This document shows positions 6,030 through 11,504 of a DNA stretch of 17,246 nt, one piece after another. Made by a program: the position numbers and the translations under genes. Source of the DNA: Chloroflexota bacterium. Lineage in GTDB: Bacteria > Chloroflexota > UBA6077 > JACQUR01. Positions within the stretch are counted from its first letter, which is position 1. Every line of letters starts with the position of its first letter. The stretch spans positions 1 to 17,246 of the forward strand of contig JACQUR010000492.1 in assembly GCA_016210245.1 (NCBI GenBank), read 5' to 3'. The notes under the pieces were generated by a model that ran no database searches, was not told the DNA's origin, and saw only the letters and a program-made list of their open reading frames with translations.

Positions 6030-6473
6030 ATGACTGCACAGCGTCGCCGCCCTTTCGGCGGTGCCATGTTTCAGACCGGCAAACGGCCCTCGCCTGCGTT
6101 CGCCCAGATGGAACTGGGGGAGGTCCAGGTTGTGCCGCTGACCGCCTACGACGCGGACGATGACCTGGTTTTCCAGGTGCCGCTGCCGGGCGTGTTACCC
6201 GAGGACATCGAAATCGAGTGTACCGACCGGCGGCTGGTCCTTCGGGCCAAGCTACGCGGCGGGGAGACCAACCGCCGCTACCTGGCTCACGAGTGGCACT
6301 ACGGCCCCTACGAGCGAGAGGTCGACCTGACGATGCCGGTGGACGCCGAGCGGGCGAACGCCAGCTTCTCCAACGGGATCCTGACGGTGAGCCTGCCCAA
6401 AGCGACCCAGACCCGCCCGAGTTGCATTACCCTCCATCGGCCAATGCCGCACGAGGGGCATTCGGGCCACTAG
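6030..6473 (+). CDS. Small heat shock protein, Hsp20/alpha-crystallin family
   Basis: A 147-residue ATP-independent holdase chaperone that binds unfolding proteins as an oligomer in the cytoplasm. The alpha-crystallin domain spans about residues 35-125: it opens with VPLTAYDADDDLVFQVPLPG, has IEIECTDRRLVLRAKL, and closes with the family signature ANASFSNGILTVSLPK (109-124; Gly116-Ile-Leu118 being the GxL motif). The N-terminal arm is short (about 34 residues) and the His-rich C-terminal tail (HRPMPHEGHSGH) lacks a clear IxI motif, which may limit oligomer size. The ATG at 6030 is supported by GGAGGT at 6016-6021. No CIRCE-type operator is visible upstream; the long inverted repeat ends 59 bases before the start codon. 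The next gene follows after a heptamer array. Confidence 0.92.
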   Translation: MTAQRRRPFGGAMFQTGKRPSPAFAQMELGEVQVVPLTAYDADDDLVFQVPLPGVLPEDIEIECTDRRLVLRAKLRGGETNRRYLAHEWHYGPYEREVDLTMPVDAERANASFSNGILTVSLPKATQTRPSCITLHRPMPHEGHSGH

Positions 6474-6490
6474 CGTCAGTCCTGACGTCA

Positions 6491-6580
6491 GTGCTGAGTC
6501 CTGAGTGCTGAGTCCTGAGTGAGGACCTCACTCAGGACTCAGGACTCAGGACTCAGGACTCAGGACTCAGCACTCAGCAC
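6491..6580. repeat. Palindromic heptamer array (TGAGTCC/GGACTCA units)
   Basis: The left arm 6491-6524 consists of TGAGTCC and TGAGTGC heptamers. The right arm 6526-6580 holds seven inverted units (five ACTCAGG then two ACTCAGC). The innermost 34 bases of the two arms pair at 32 positions, around the centre GTGAGG-A-CCTCAC. The array fills the gap from shortly after the Hsp20 stop to one base before the GAGGAGG ribosome site (6582-6588) of the next gene. Repeat numbers in the arms are unequal, as expected if units expand by slippage. Confidence 0.95.
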
Positions 6581-6592
6581 CGAGGAGGCATC

Positions 6593-6868
6593 ATGCAGAG
6601 GAACGCGCGCACGAAGACTGCCGAGAAACTGAGGCAGCGGTTCCAGTGGCTCCAATCGTTCACCGACGAGGAGCTGCACCAGATCAGCATGTGCGCCATC
6701 GACGAACCGCTCCGCGCGGGCGAGGAGTACTTCGATCTCTCGCACCCCGAGCAGGACCTCATCCCAGGGCGCTCGGGCGAGCGCGTGCCCGAGGGCGCGT
6801 GCTACGTGGCCAGGAGCACACTGCCCGAGCAGGTCTGGCGCAAGCTGTTGGAAACCCGGCCGCGGTGA
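6593..6868 (+). CDS. Small conserved-type protein, unknown function (91 aa)
   Basis: A 91-residue soluble protein. A basic N-terminal helix (RTKTAEKLRQRFQWLQ) leads into FTDEELHQISMCAIDEPLRAGEEYFDLSHPEQ and a C-terminal VPEGACYVARSTLPEQVWRKLLE. The arrangement (FTDEEL, GEEYFDLSHPE, CYVAR) resembles a small hypothetical-protein family I have met in diverse bacteria, but I know no function for it. Two cysteines (Cys34 and Cys70) are not in a metal-binding spacing. GAGGAGG at 6582-6588 stands four bases before the ATG and supports the start. It follows Hsp20 in the same direction, separated only by the heptamer array, so co-transcription is possible. Confidence 0.75.
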   Translation: MQRNARTKTAEKLRQRFQWLQSFTDEELHQISMCAIDEPLRAGEEYFDLSHPEQDLIPGRSGERVPEGACYVARSTLPEQVWRKLLETRPR

Positions 6869-6996
6869 AGGGCACGGGCGGCAGGCAAGGGGCGACCCGC
6901 CTCCTGCCTGCTGCCTGCCTGCCTGTCGGCTGGCTGTGACCCGGTTGTAGCGCCCGGGCGCTTCTGGCTGGGCGGCCGTCCGGCTATGCTGAAGGA

Positions 6997-7014
6997 GAGG
7001 GCCCCGCGGCCCTC
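6997..7014 (+). promoter_or_regulatory. Short GC hairpin in the leader of the 106-residue protein gene
   Basis: GAGGGCC (6997-7003), loop CCGC, GGCCCTC (7008-7014), a perfect 7-bp stem 33 bases before the TTG at 7047. It may be a leader structure or the terminator of the preceding gene; no T-run follows. The rest of the gap 6869-7046 holds nothing I can name. Confidence 0.3.
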
Positions 7015-7046
7015 AGCGCCACCTTCCCACCTTGCTGGAGGTTCCC

Positions 7047-7367
7047 TTGCTGGACCGTGCCGTACTCGAGCGCGACCTGCGCTACCTGGAGGAGTTCGTC
7101 CAGACCGCCGCGTTCGAGGTGCTCCGCCACGACCTGCCCGCGCCGCTGCAGCCGGGCATGGCCATTGTCGACCTGGATGCCTTCCTCGCCGCGCTGCGCT
7201 CCGACCTTGCCGCCGCGCTGGCGGCGGATCGCGGCGGCCTCCGATCGCCCGTGCTCGAGGCGAGCGCGCAGGCGGTCCACAACCTGGTGGCGGCCCTGCG
7301 CGACCTGCTGGACGCGCGCGAGTCCGAGGCCGCCGGCTGGGACGCTCTGGCAGAGCTGCCGGGCTGA
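7047..7367 (+). CDS. Helical protein, unknown function (106 aa), TTG start
   Basis: A mostly helical, Ala/Leu-rich 106-residue protein. The N-terminal helix LDRAVLERDLRYLEEFVQTAAFEVL is followed by PLQPGMAIVDLDAFLAALRSDLAAALAADRGG and a C-terminal amphipathic helix AVHNLVAALRDLLDARESEA. There is no signal peptide, metal site or known motif. The start is TTG 7047 because GGAGG at 7037-7041 is five bases upstream; the TTG at 7032 would place that site inside the gene. A long perfect hairpin follows 13 bases after the stop. Amphipathic heptads suggest a small helical bundle, and nothing more can be said from the sequence. Confidence 0.6.
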   Translation: MLDRAVLERDLRYLEEFVQTAAFEVLRHDLPAPLQPGMAIVDLDAFLAALRSDLAAALAADRGGLRSPVLEASAQAVHNLVAALRDLLDARESEAAGWDALAELPG

Positions 7368-7380
7368 GGAATGCAGGACC

Positions 7381-7431
7381 AGGAGAAGGGCGCGAAAGAT
7401 ACGCAGCGCGCATCTTTCGCGCCCTTCTCCT
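7381..7431. terminator. Perfect 20-bp inverted repeat after the helical protein gene
   Basis: AGGAGAAGGGCGCGAAAGAT at 7381-7400 is repeated exactly in inverse at 7412-7431, with an 11-base loop. It begins 13 bases after the TGA at 7367, so termination is the simplest reading. There is no T-run, and the perfect 20-bp match is longer than a usual intrinsic terminator; a dispersed palindromic element is the alternative. Confidence 0.7.
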
Positions 7432-7554
7432 TAGAAACCTTCGCCGGTCGCGCTCCTGGCACGGATCGTGCGGAAGCGCGGCAGGCTGTACGATAGATTG
7501 CCAGGCAGTCGCTCCGCCAAACGAAGCCGCCGTCCTGGCGCCGAGGAGGTCTAG

Positions 7555-7776
7555 ATGGCAAGCGTCCTTGAGCTCCAACCCGGCGAGGCTCGCACCCTGA
7601 AGGTGCAGCCAGGCATGCGCTACCTCATCCATCGGCCTGGAAGGCACCCGATCTACCTGGTCTACGCCGAGGACCAGCGTCGCCAGTCGGTCGAGGCCGT
7701 GGGCACCTTCTCCAACTGGGCTGCCGCGCTGGGCGCGGTACGCGCTCGCCACATCGCCGTCGCCGCCGCGGTCTGA
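7555..7776 (+). CDS. Small protein, unknown function (73 aa)
   Basis: A 73-residue protein with a beta-rich first half (SVLELQPGEARTLKVQPGMR, then YLIHRPGRHPIYLVYA) and a helical, alanine-rich end (SNWAAALGAVRARHIAVAAAV). No membrane segment long enough is present and I recognise no domain. The start is firm: GAGGAGGT at 7543-7550, five bases between GGAGG and the ATG. It lies between the hairpin at 7381-7431 and the convergent DUF5679 gene and is probably monocistronic. The 81-base gap that follows, up to that gene's stop, shows nothing of note. Confidence 0.65.
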   Translation: MASVLELQPGEARTLKVQPGMRYLIHRPGRHPIYLVYAEDQRRQSVEAVGTFSNWAAALGAVRARHIAVAAAV

Positions 7777-7857
7777 GCCAGGGGCCACCGTCGACAGTTC
7801 GCGGGTGTGCTTGCGGCTCCGAATGGTTGGCTGTCTGGTCGGCGTAGACGGGCTCGG

Positions 7858-8001
7858 CTACTTCCCAGCCCCAATCTTATACATCCTGGTACCGCACACT
7901 GGGCAGGTTCCCTGTGTCGCCGGACGACCGTTCTTCATGGTCACCTGCTGTGGATTCTGCATCTCCTGAGTGGCCCTGCACTTCATGCAATAAGCCTGCA
8001 C
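7858..8001 (-). CDS. DUF5679-type mini zinc-ribbon protein (47 aa)
   Basis: A 47-residue protein from a GTG start: an N-terminal knuckle YCMKCRA (Cys5, Cys8), the segment QVTMKNGRPATQG, and a second knuckle CPVCGTRM (Cys33, Cys36) with a basic tail YKIGAGK. This layout (two CxxC knuckles around a conserved KNGRPATQG) is that of the DUF5679 family, common in Chloroflexota and Actinobacteria; its function is unknown and zinc binding is presumed. AAAGGAG at 8011-8017 supports the GTG at 8001, nine bases away. It is divergent from ndk, and a perfect TATAAT on the minus strand lies 46 bases upstream. The gene is easily missed because of its length. Confidence 0.88.
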   Translation of the reverse strand: MQAYCMKCRATQEMQNPQQVTMKNGRPATQGTCPVCGTRMYKIGAGK

Positions 8002-8026
8002 GTTGCCACGCTCCTTTCACTGCGGG

Positions 8027-8054
8027 TTGCGTTGCGTCCTGCGCCCATTATAGG
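8027..8054 (+). promoter_or_regulatory. Candidate ndk promoter
   Basis: TTGCGT (8027-8032), a 16-base spacer and TATAGG (8049-8054). Transcription would start near 8061, about 53 bases before the ATG at 8114. It overlaps the minus-strand -10 box of the DUF5679 gene. Confidence 0.4.
8047..8052 (-). promoter_or_regulatory. Perfect -10 box (TATAAT) for the DUF5679 gene
   Basis: The minus strand reads TATAAT at 8052-8047, giving a predicted start near 8040 and a leader of about 39 bases that contains the AAAGGAG site. I see no good -35 box at 17 bases. The same bases form the plus-strand -10 candidate of ndk, so the two promoters would exclude each other. Confidence 0.45.
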
Positions 8055-8113
8055 CCACGCACCGCCCCTGCACCCCTTGCCAGAAGCTCGTGTCCTCCAG
8101 TATCGTCCCCGGC

Positions 8114-8563
8114 ATGGAACGCACACTCGTACTGATCAAGCCGGATGGGGTGCAGCGCGGGCTCATCGGCTCCATCCTGGCACGTCTGGAAGCCCGCGGC
8201 CTCAAGCTGGTGGGGCTGAAGCTGGTAGCCGTCTCCACAGAGCTGGCCGAGCAGCACTACGCCATCCACCAGGGCAAGCCCTTCTACGAGAAGCTGATCG
8301 GATACATTACCTCCGCGCCGGTCGTGGCCGCGGTCTTCGAGGGGCGCCAGGCGGTAGCGGTGGTCCGCACCACCGTCGGCGCCACCAACGCCGCCCAGGC
8401 AGCGCCGGGCACCATTCGCGGCGACTTCGCCCTGGAGATTGGCCGCAACCTGATTCACGCCTCCGACGCCCCGGACACAGCCGAGCAGGAGGTGGCGCTG
8501 TGGTTCGCCCCTGGCGCCCTCGTCTCCTGGCAGCGCGCCACCGACCCGTGGATCTTCGAGTAG
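8114..8563 (+). CDS. ndk: Nucleoside diphosphate kinase
   Basis: A 149-residue cytoplasmic enzyme that transfers the gamma-phosphate of ATP to nucleoside diphosphates through a phosphohistidine. The sequence opens with the invariant ERTLVLIKPDGVQRGLIG (Lys9), has FYEKLIGYITSAPVVAAVFEG, and carries the active site NLIHASDAPDTAEQE with the phospho-accepting His115 in the NxxHASD signature. Length and ending (DPWIFE) are those of the short bacterial form. The ATG at 8114 is chosen from the family's usual N-terminus; no good ribosome site stands before it. A GTG at 8090 would add eight unconserved residues. It is divergent from the DUF5679 gene and followed directly by the rsfS promoter. Confidence 0.97.
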   Translation: MERTLVLIKPDGVQRGLIGSILARLEARGLKLVGLKLVAVSTELAEQHYAIHQGKPFYEKLIGYITSAPVVAAVFEGRQAVAVVRTTVGATNAAQAAPGTIRGDFALEIGRNLIHASDAPDTAEQEVALWFAPGALVSWQRATDPWIFE

Positions 8564-8565
8564 CA

Positions 8566-8574
8566 TGGTATAAT
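8566..8574 (+). promoter_or_regulatory. Extended -10 promoter of the rsfS-dnaN group
   Basis: TGGTATAAT: a perfect TATAAT (8569-8574) with the TGn extension (8566-8568), three bases after the ndk stop. No -35 consensus at the right distance, which an extended -10 can do without. Transcription would start near 8581, about 40 bases before the proposed CTG start of rsfS. Confidence 0.6.
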
Positions 8575-8621
8575 TTCTGCGGGTAGCAAGCACTCAAGTC
8601 TAGCGAGCAGGAGAGAGGCCC

Positions 8622-8969
8622 CTGAGCTCTCAGGCGTTAGCCAAGCAGATCGTCGAGATCGCGGAAGACAAGCAGGCCAGCGACATTGTCATGCTGGACA
8701 TCCGCCCGCTCTCGATCATCGCCGACTACTTCATCATCTGCAGTGGCACCAGTGAGCGCCAGCTCACGGCCATCAATCGGGAGATCGTGGACACGTTGCG
8801 GCGCGAGGTGCAGCGCAAGCCGCTGCATACCGAGGGGCGACCGGATTCTGGCTGGGTCGTGTTGGACTACGGGGAGGTGATCGTGCATATCTTCGCCCCC
8901 CTGCAGCGCCGGCTCTACGAGCTGGAGGCGCTGTGGTCCGAGGCGGTCCCGGTGGTGCGCATCCAATGA
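8622..8969 (+). CDS. rsfS: Ribosome silencing factor RsfS, probable CTG start
   Basis: The RsfS/RsfA/Iojap factor binds ribosomal protein uL14 and blocks subunit joining in starved cells. Counting from CTG 8622, the 115-residue protein has the full fold: helix SQALAKQIVEIAEDKQASDI (3-22), MLDIRPLSIIADYFIICSG (24-42), SERQLTAINREIVDTLR, then EGRPDSGWVVLDYGEVIVHIF and RRLYELEALW. The first ATG (8691, residue 24) would delete the conserved N-terminal helix. An in-frame TAG at 8601 closes the frame upstream, and no ATG, GTG or TTG lies between. CTG 8622 is preceded by AGGAG (8609-8613) with an 8-base spacer. A non-standard CTG start is therefore the best reading; a sequencing error is the alternative. 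The stop overlaps the next start as ATGA. Confidence 0.9.
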   Translation: MSSQALAKQIVEIAEDKQASDIVMLDIRPLSIIADYFIICSGTSERQLTAINREIVDTLRREVQRKPLHTEGRPDSGWVVLDYGEVIVHIFAPLQRRLYELEALWSEAVPVVRIQ

Positions 8970-9169
8970 ACGAGTACGAGGGGGCGGCGCCGGTCCTGGC
9001 CAGCCAGCCCTTCGGATTGGGCGTCACCGTGGGCGTGGTGGTGGGCTTCGCCCTGGGCACCTTCCTGGCCCTGTGGGTGGGAGAGGACGTGCTGGACGGG
9101 GCGCAGCGGCTGTTCCAGCACCTGACCGGCGGCGACGACCAGATCAACTTCGAGCTGCTGCTCCAGTAG
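8966..9169 (+). CDS. Small single-span membrane protein (67 aa) coupled to rsfS
   Basis: A 67-residue protein with one membrane helix at about 17-38 (GLGVTVGVVVGFALGTFLALWV), a short acidic N-terminus and a polar C-terminal tail (LFQHLTGGDDQINFELLLQ). Its ATG overlaps the rsfS TGA in an ATGA junction, so translation is probably coupled; no separate strong ribosome site is seen. Family unknown. Glycine and valine small-residue spacing in the helix could support helix packing. It sits between rsfS and dnaN, 107 bases before the latter. Confidence 0.7.
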   Translation: MNEYEGAAPVLASQPFGLGVTVGVVVGFALGTFLALWVGEDVLDGAQRLFQHLTGGDDQINFELLLQ

Positions 9170-9276
9170 GGGGTGAGTCAAGGGCCTGTAAGGAAGCACT
9201 GCGCCGATTGCCGACCCCCGCTGGCTTGTGCCATCATGAGCCCGGCATCGTCGGGCGCAAGGAGGCAGAGGGGTCG

Positions 9277-10425
9277 ATGAAGCTCTCGTGTTTGCAGGAC
9301 AACCTGGCGGAGGGCCTGGGCCTGGTTGGGCGAGTGGTAGCCAGCAAGAGCACCCTCCCGGTCCTGGGCAACGTGCTGCTCGCCACCGACCAGGGGCAGT
9401 TGAAGCTGGCCGCCACCAACCTGGAGCTGGCTTTCACCTACTGGATCGGGGCGAAGATCGAGTCCGAGGGCGCCATCACCCTGCCCGCGCGCCTGCTGGC
9501 CGACTACGTGGGCCTGCTGGACAAGGGCCAGCGGGTGGACATGGAGTTGCACGTGGCCTCACGGAAGGTGCGGCTGCGCTGCGGCCGCTTCGAGGCCAAC
9601 ATCGCCGGGCTGGAGGCCGAGGACTTCCCTCTCATCCCCACCGTGAGTGGCGGGATGGGCTTCAACGTGGAGGCCGGAGCGCTCAAGGCCGCCATTGCCC
9701 AGGTGGTCTTCGCCGCCGCCCAGGACGACAGCCGGCCGGCGCTCACCGGGGTGCTGCTCAGCCTCAAGGGGCAGCAGCTCACCCTGGCTGCGGCCGACGG
9801 CTTCCGCCTGGGCGTGCGCCGGCTCGAGCTGGCCGAGGCCCCGCCCGAGCCGCTCTCGGTCATCGTGCCGGCCCGCACCCTATCCGAGGTGGCGCGGGTG
9901 TTGCCGGATGGAGAGGGCGACCTGGTGGAGATAGCCACCACTGCCAACCGCAATCAGATCCTGTTCCGCTTCGACCGCACCGAGGTCGTCTCGCGTCTGA
10001 TCGAAGGCCAGTTCCCCGACTACCAGCGCATCATCCCCAGCAGCGCCAGGGCCACCGTGGCCATGAACACCCAGGAGCTGTTGAAGGCCGCGCGCGCCGC
10101 GGCCGTGTTCGCGCGCGATAGCAACATGATCGTGCGCCTCGAGCTGCAGCCCTCGAAGGAGGAGCTAGGGCCCGGGCGGGTGATCGTGACCAGCAGCTCG
10201 GCCGAGGTGGGCGACAACACCGCCGAGGTAGACGCCTCGGTGGACGGCGAGGCCATGCAGGTATCGTTCAACGCCCGCTATCTGCGCGACGTGCTGGAGG
10301 CCCTCGGCGCCCCCCAGGTCCTGCTCCAGCTCACCGGCCCCTCCAGCCCCGGCGTCTTCAAACCCGGGGGCGGCGACCCCACGGCCTACACGCACGTGAT
10401 CATGCCGATGGCGGCAGCGAGGTGA
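9277..10425 (+). CDS. dnaN: DNA polymerase III beta subunit (sliding clamp)
   Basis: A 382-residue beta clamp, close to the family's usual 365-390. The three repeated clamp domains are recognisable: MKLSCLQDNLAEGLGLVGRVV...LPVLGNVLL, then RPALTGVLLSL...AADGFRLGVRRLEL, then EGQFPDYQRIIPS and the closing HVIMPM. The dimer encircles DNA and tethers polymerase and repair proteins through a cleft on the second and third domains. ATG 9277 is supported by AAGGAGG and GAGGGG upstream and by the conserved N-terminus. A weak promoter (TTGCCG near 9208, 18-base spacer, CATCAT) may lie upstream; otherwise it is read from the rsfS promoter. There is no dnaA, recF or gyrB next to it in this window; a restriction island follows instead. 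Confidence 0.97.
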   Translation: MKLSCLQDNLAEGLGLVGRVVASKSTLPVLGNVLLATDQGQLKLAATNLELAFTYWIGAKIESEGAITLPARLLADYVGLLDKGQRVDMELHVASRKVRLRCGRFEANIAGLEAEDFPLIPTVSGGMGFNVEAGALKAAIAQVVFAAAQDDSRPALTGVLLSLKGQQLTLAAADGFRLGVRRLELAEAPPEPLSVIVPARTLSEVARVLPDGEGDLVEIATTANRNQILFRFDRTEVVSRLIEGQFPDYQRIIPSSARATVAMNTQELLKAARAAAVFARDSNMIVRLELQPSKEELGPGRVIVTSSSAEVGDNTAEVDASVDGEAMQVSFNARYLRDVLEALGAPQVLLQLTGPSSPGVFKPGGGDPTAYTHVIMPMAAAR

Positions 10426-10685
10426 GATGGTCTGGGGAGGCCACTGGCGCCAACCCGGCTGTATTGGGTAAGTGGACGAGACGCAGCCCTGCGATGCGTC
10501 CGCCTTGGAGACGAATTCACAACGCATGAGGTCCTCAGGACAGGCCTAAACGGGGATTTGTGCCTATGTATAGGGGACATCACGATGTGCAGAATGTGGC
10601 GTCTCTGCTCAACATCCTTGCCACGTGACTACTGCCCGGCGTAGACGGCATCAGGATCGCACAGCATGCGGGTACGGAGGAGCCG

Positions 10686-11504
10686 ATGCCTGGGCGCAAG
10701 CCGCCGCCGAAGGCGGCATTCGCGGTCCGGTACTTCGATGTAGAGAACTGGCCTTCGCTAGAGGGCGGCTCAGCGTTAGCAGTGCCATTGGTACGCCCGA
10801 TGCCCCTCATCCCCACAGTTGACCGCGCCCCGCATACCACGTTGAGGCCGAACGCCCTGTGGCGCCGCGGCGGGTTTGAGAAACTAGACGTAATTCACGA
10901 ACGATCGCGACATGCCTACGCGGGTCCTGACACCCGACAGAACTGGCGGTTCCAAGAGGAGATCGTAAACTCGGTCATCGAGCGCTACGAGTTTACGATG
11001 TATGTGCCGGCCGACCGCCGCGGCGTGTACGTACGAGCCAATAGGACAGTCGCAGAGGGCGCCCTGCGTCGACTCCGGCAAGAACTCGGAGTCGCGTACC
11101 GCCGCCTATTCGTGGACGTTAAGGCATTCCAGGAAGCTTACCACTCGCCAGTCCGGCGCGCATGGTTCAACAACTTACGTATCTTGAATGTGCAGTCGGC
11201 AAGTCTCGCGGGGATAAACGTCGACCGGAGCGATGACTTCGGGCGATTCTTGGAAAGCGGCGACCTCACATCTGTCGGGATCGCCGTTGAGTTCGACGGC
11301 CACCGGCACGATGTCGTCGTGTCCCAGTCGAATGCGATCTTCTTCTATATGTCCGACGAGCCTCGGGCAGTCCAACTCGCTTGCCACGTCAACAGCCTGC
11401 TGGAGCCTTTTTCCGGCGTATCCGGGCAGGACGCGCTAGGCGATAGCGAGGTATCGACGGACGAGGACGGAGAAGGCCCCGACTTCACTAGTGGATACAG
11501 TTAG
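10686..11504 (+). CDS. Unrecognised soluble protein beside the restriction operon (272 aa)
   Basis: A 272-residue protein with no signal peptide or membrane helix. I do not recognise it. Visible parts: a proline-rich N-terminus (PPPKAAFAVRYFDVENW, RPMPLIPTVDRAP), a charged helical centre (QEEIVNSVIERYEFTMYVPA, VAEGALRRLRQELGVAYRRLF), strand-rich LTSVGIAVEFDGHRHDVVVS and a final helix VQLACHVNSLLEPF, then an acidic unstructured tail. The ATG is firm: GGAGG at 10676-10680, spacer five. Codon use looks less GC-biased than in dnaN, suggesting transfer with the island. Its last 69 bases overlap, tail to tail, the end of the minus-strand membrane-protein gene. A defence or restriction-associated role is inferred only from its place. 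Confidence 0.65.
   Translation: MPGRKPPPKAAFAVRYFDVENWPSLEGGSALAVPLVRPMPLIPTVDRAPHTTLRPNALWRRGGFEKLDVIHERSRHAYAGPDTRQNWRFQEEIVNSVIERYEFTMYVPADRRGVYVRANRTVAEGALRRLRQELGVAYRRLFVDVKAFQEAYHSPVRRAWFNNLRILNVQSASLAGINVDRSDDFGRFLESGDLTSVGIAVEFDGHRHDVVVSQSNAIFFYMSDEPRAVQLACHVNSLLEPFSGVSGQDALGDSEVSTDEDGEGPDFTSGYS

Noticed and set aside
6802..7788. Minus-strand open frame of 328 codons across three small plus-strand genes
   Set aside because: It runs through the long hairpin at 7381-7431 and has repetitive Arg/Pro/Gly content. Three plus-strand genes with good ribosome sites explain the region better.
7807..8586. Plus-strand frame of 259 codons covering ndk in another frame
   Set aside because: ndk is unmistakable in its own frame; this one is Arg/His/Gly-rich and crosses the DUF5679 gene on the other strand.
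9073..9276. N-terminal extension of the dnaN frame by 68 codons
   Set aside because: Beta clamps begin at MKL...; the extension overlaps the small membrane-protein gene in another frame and resembles no clamp sequence.
10426..10685. Search for tRNA, att site or ncRNA between dnaN and the unknown gene
   Set aside because: Only short chance palindromes (for example CCTATGTATAGG near 10563-10574). No cloverleaf, integrase site or convincing promoter was found.
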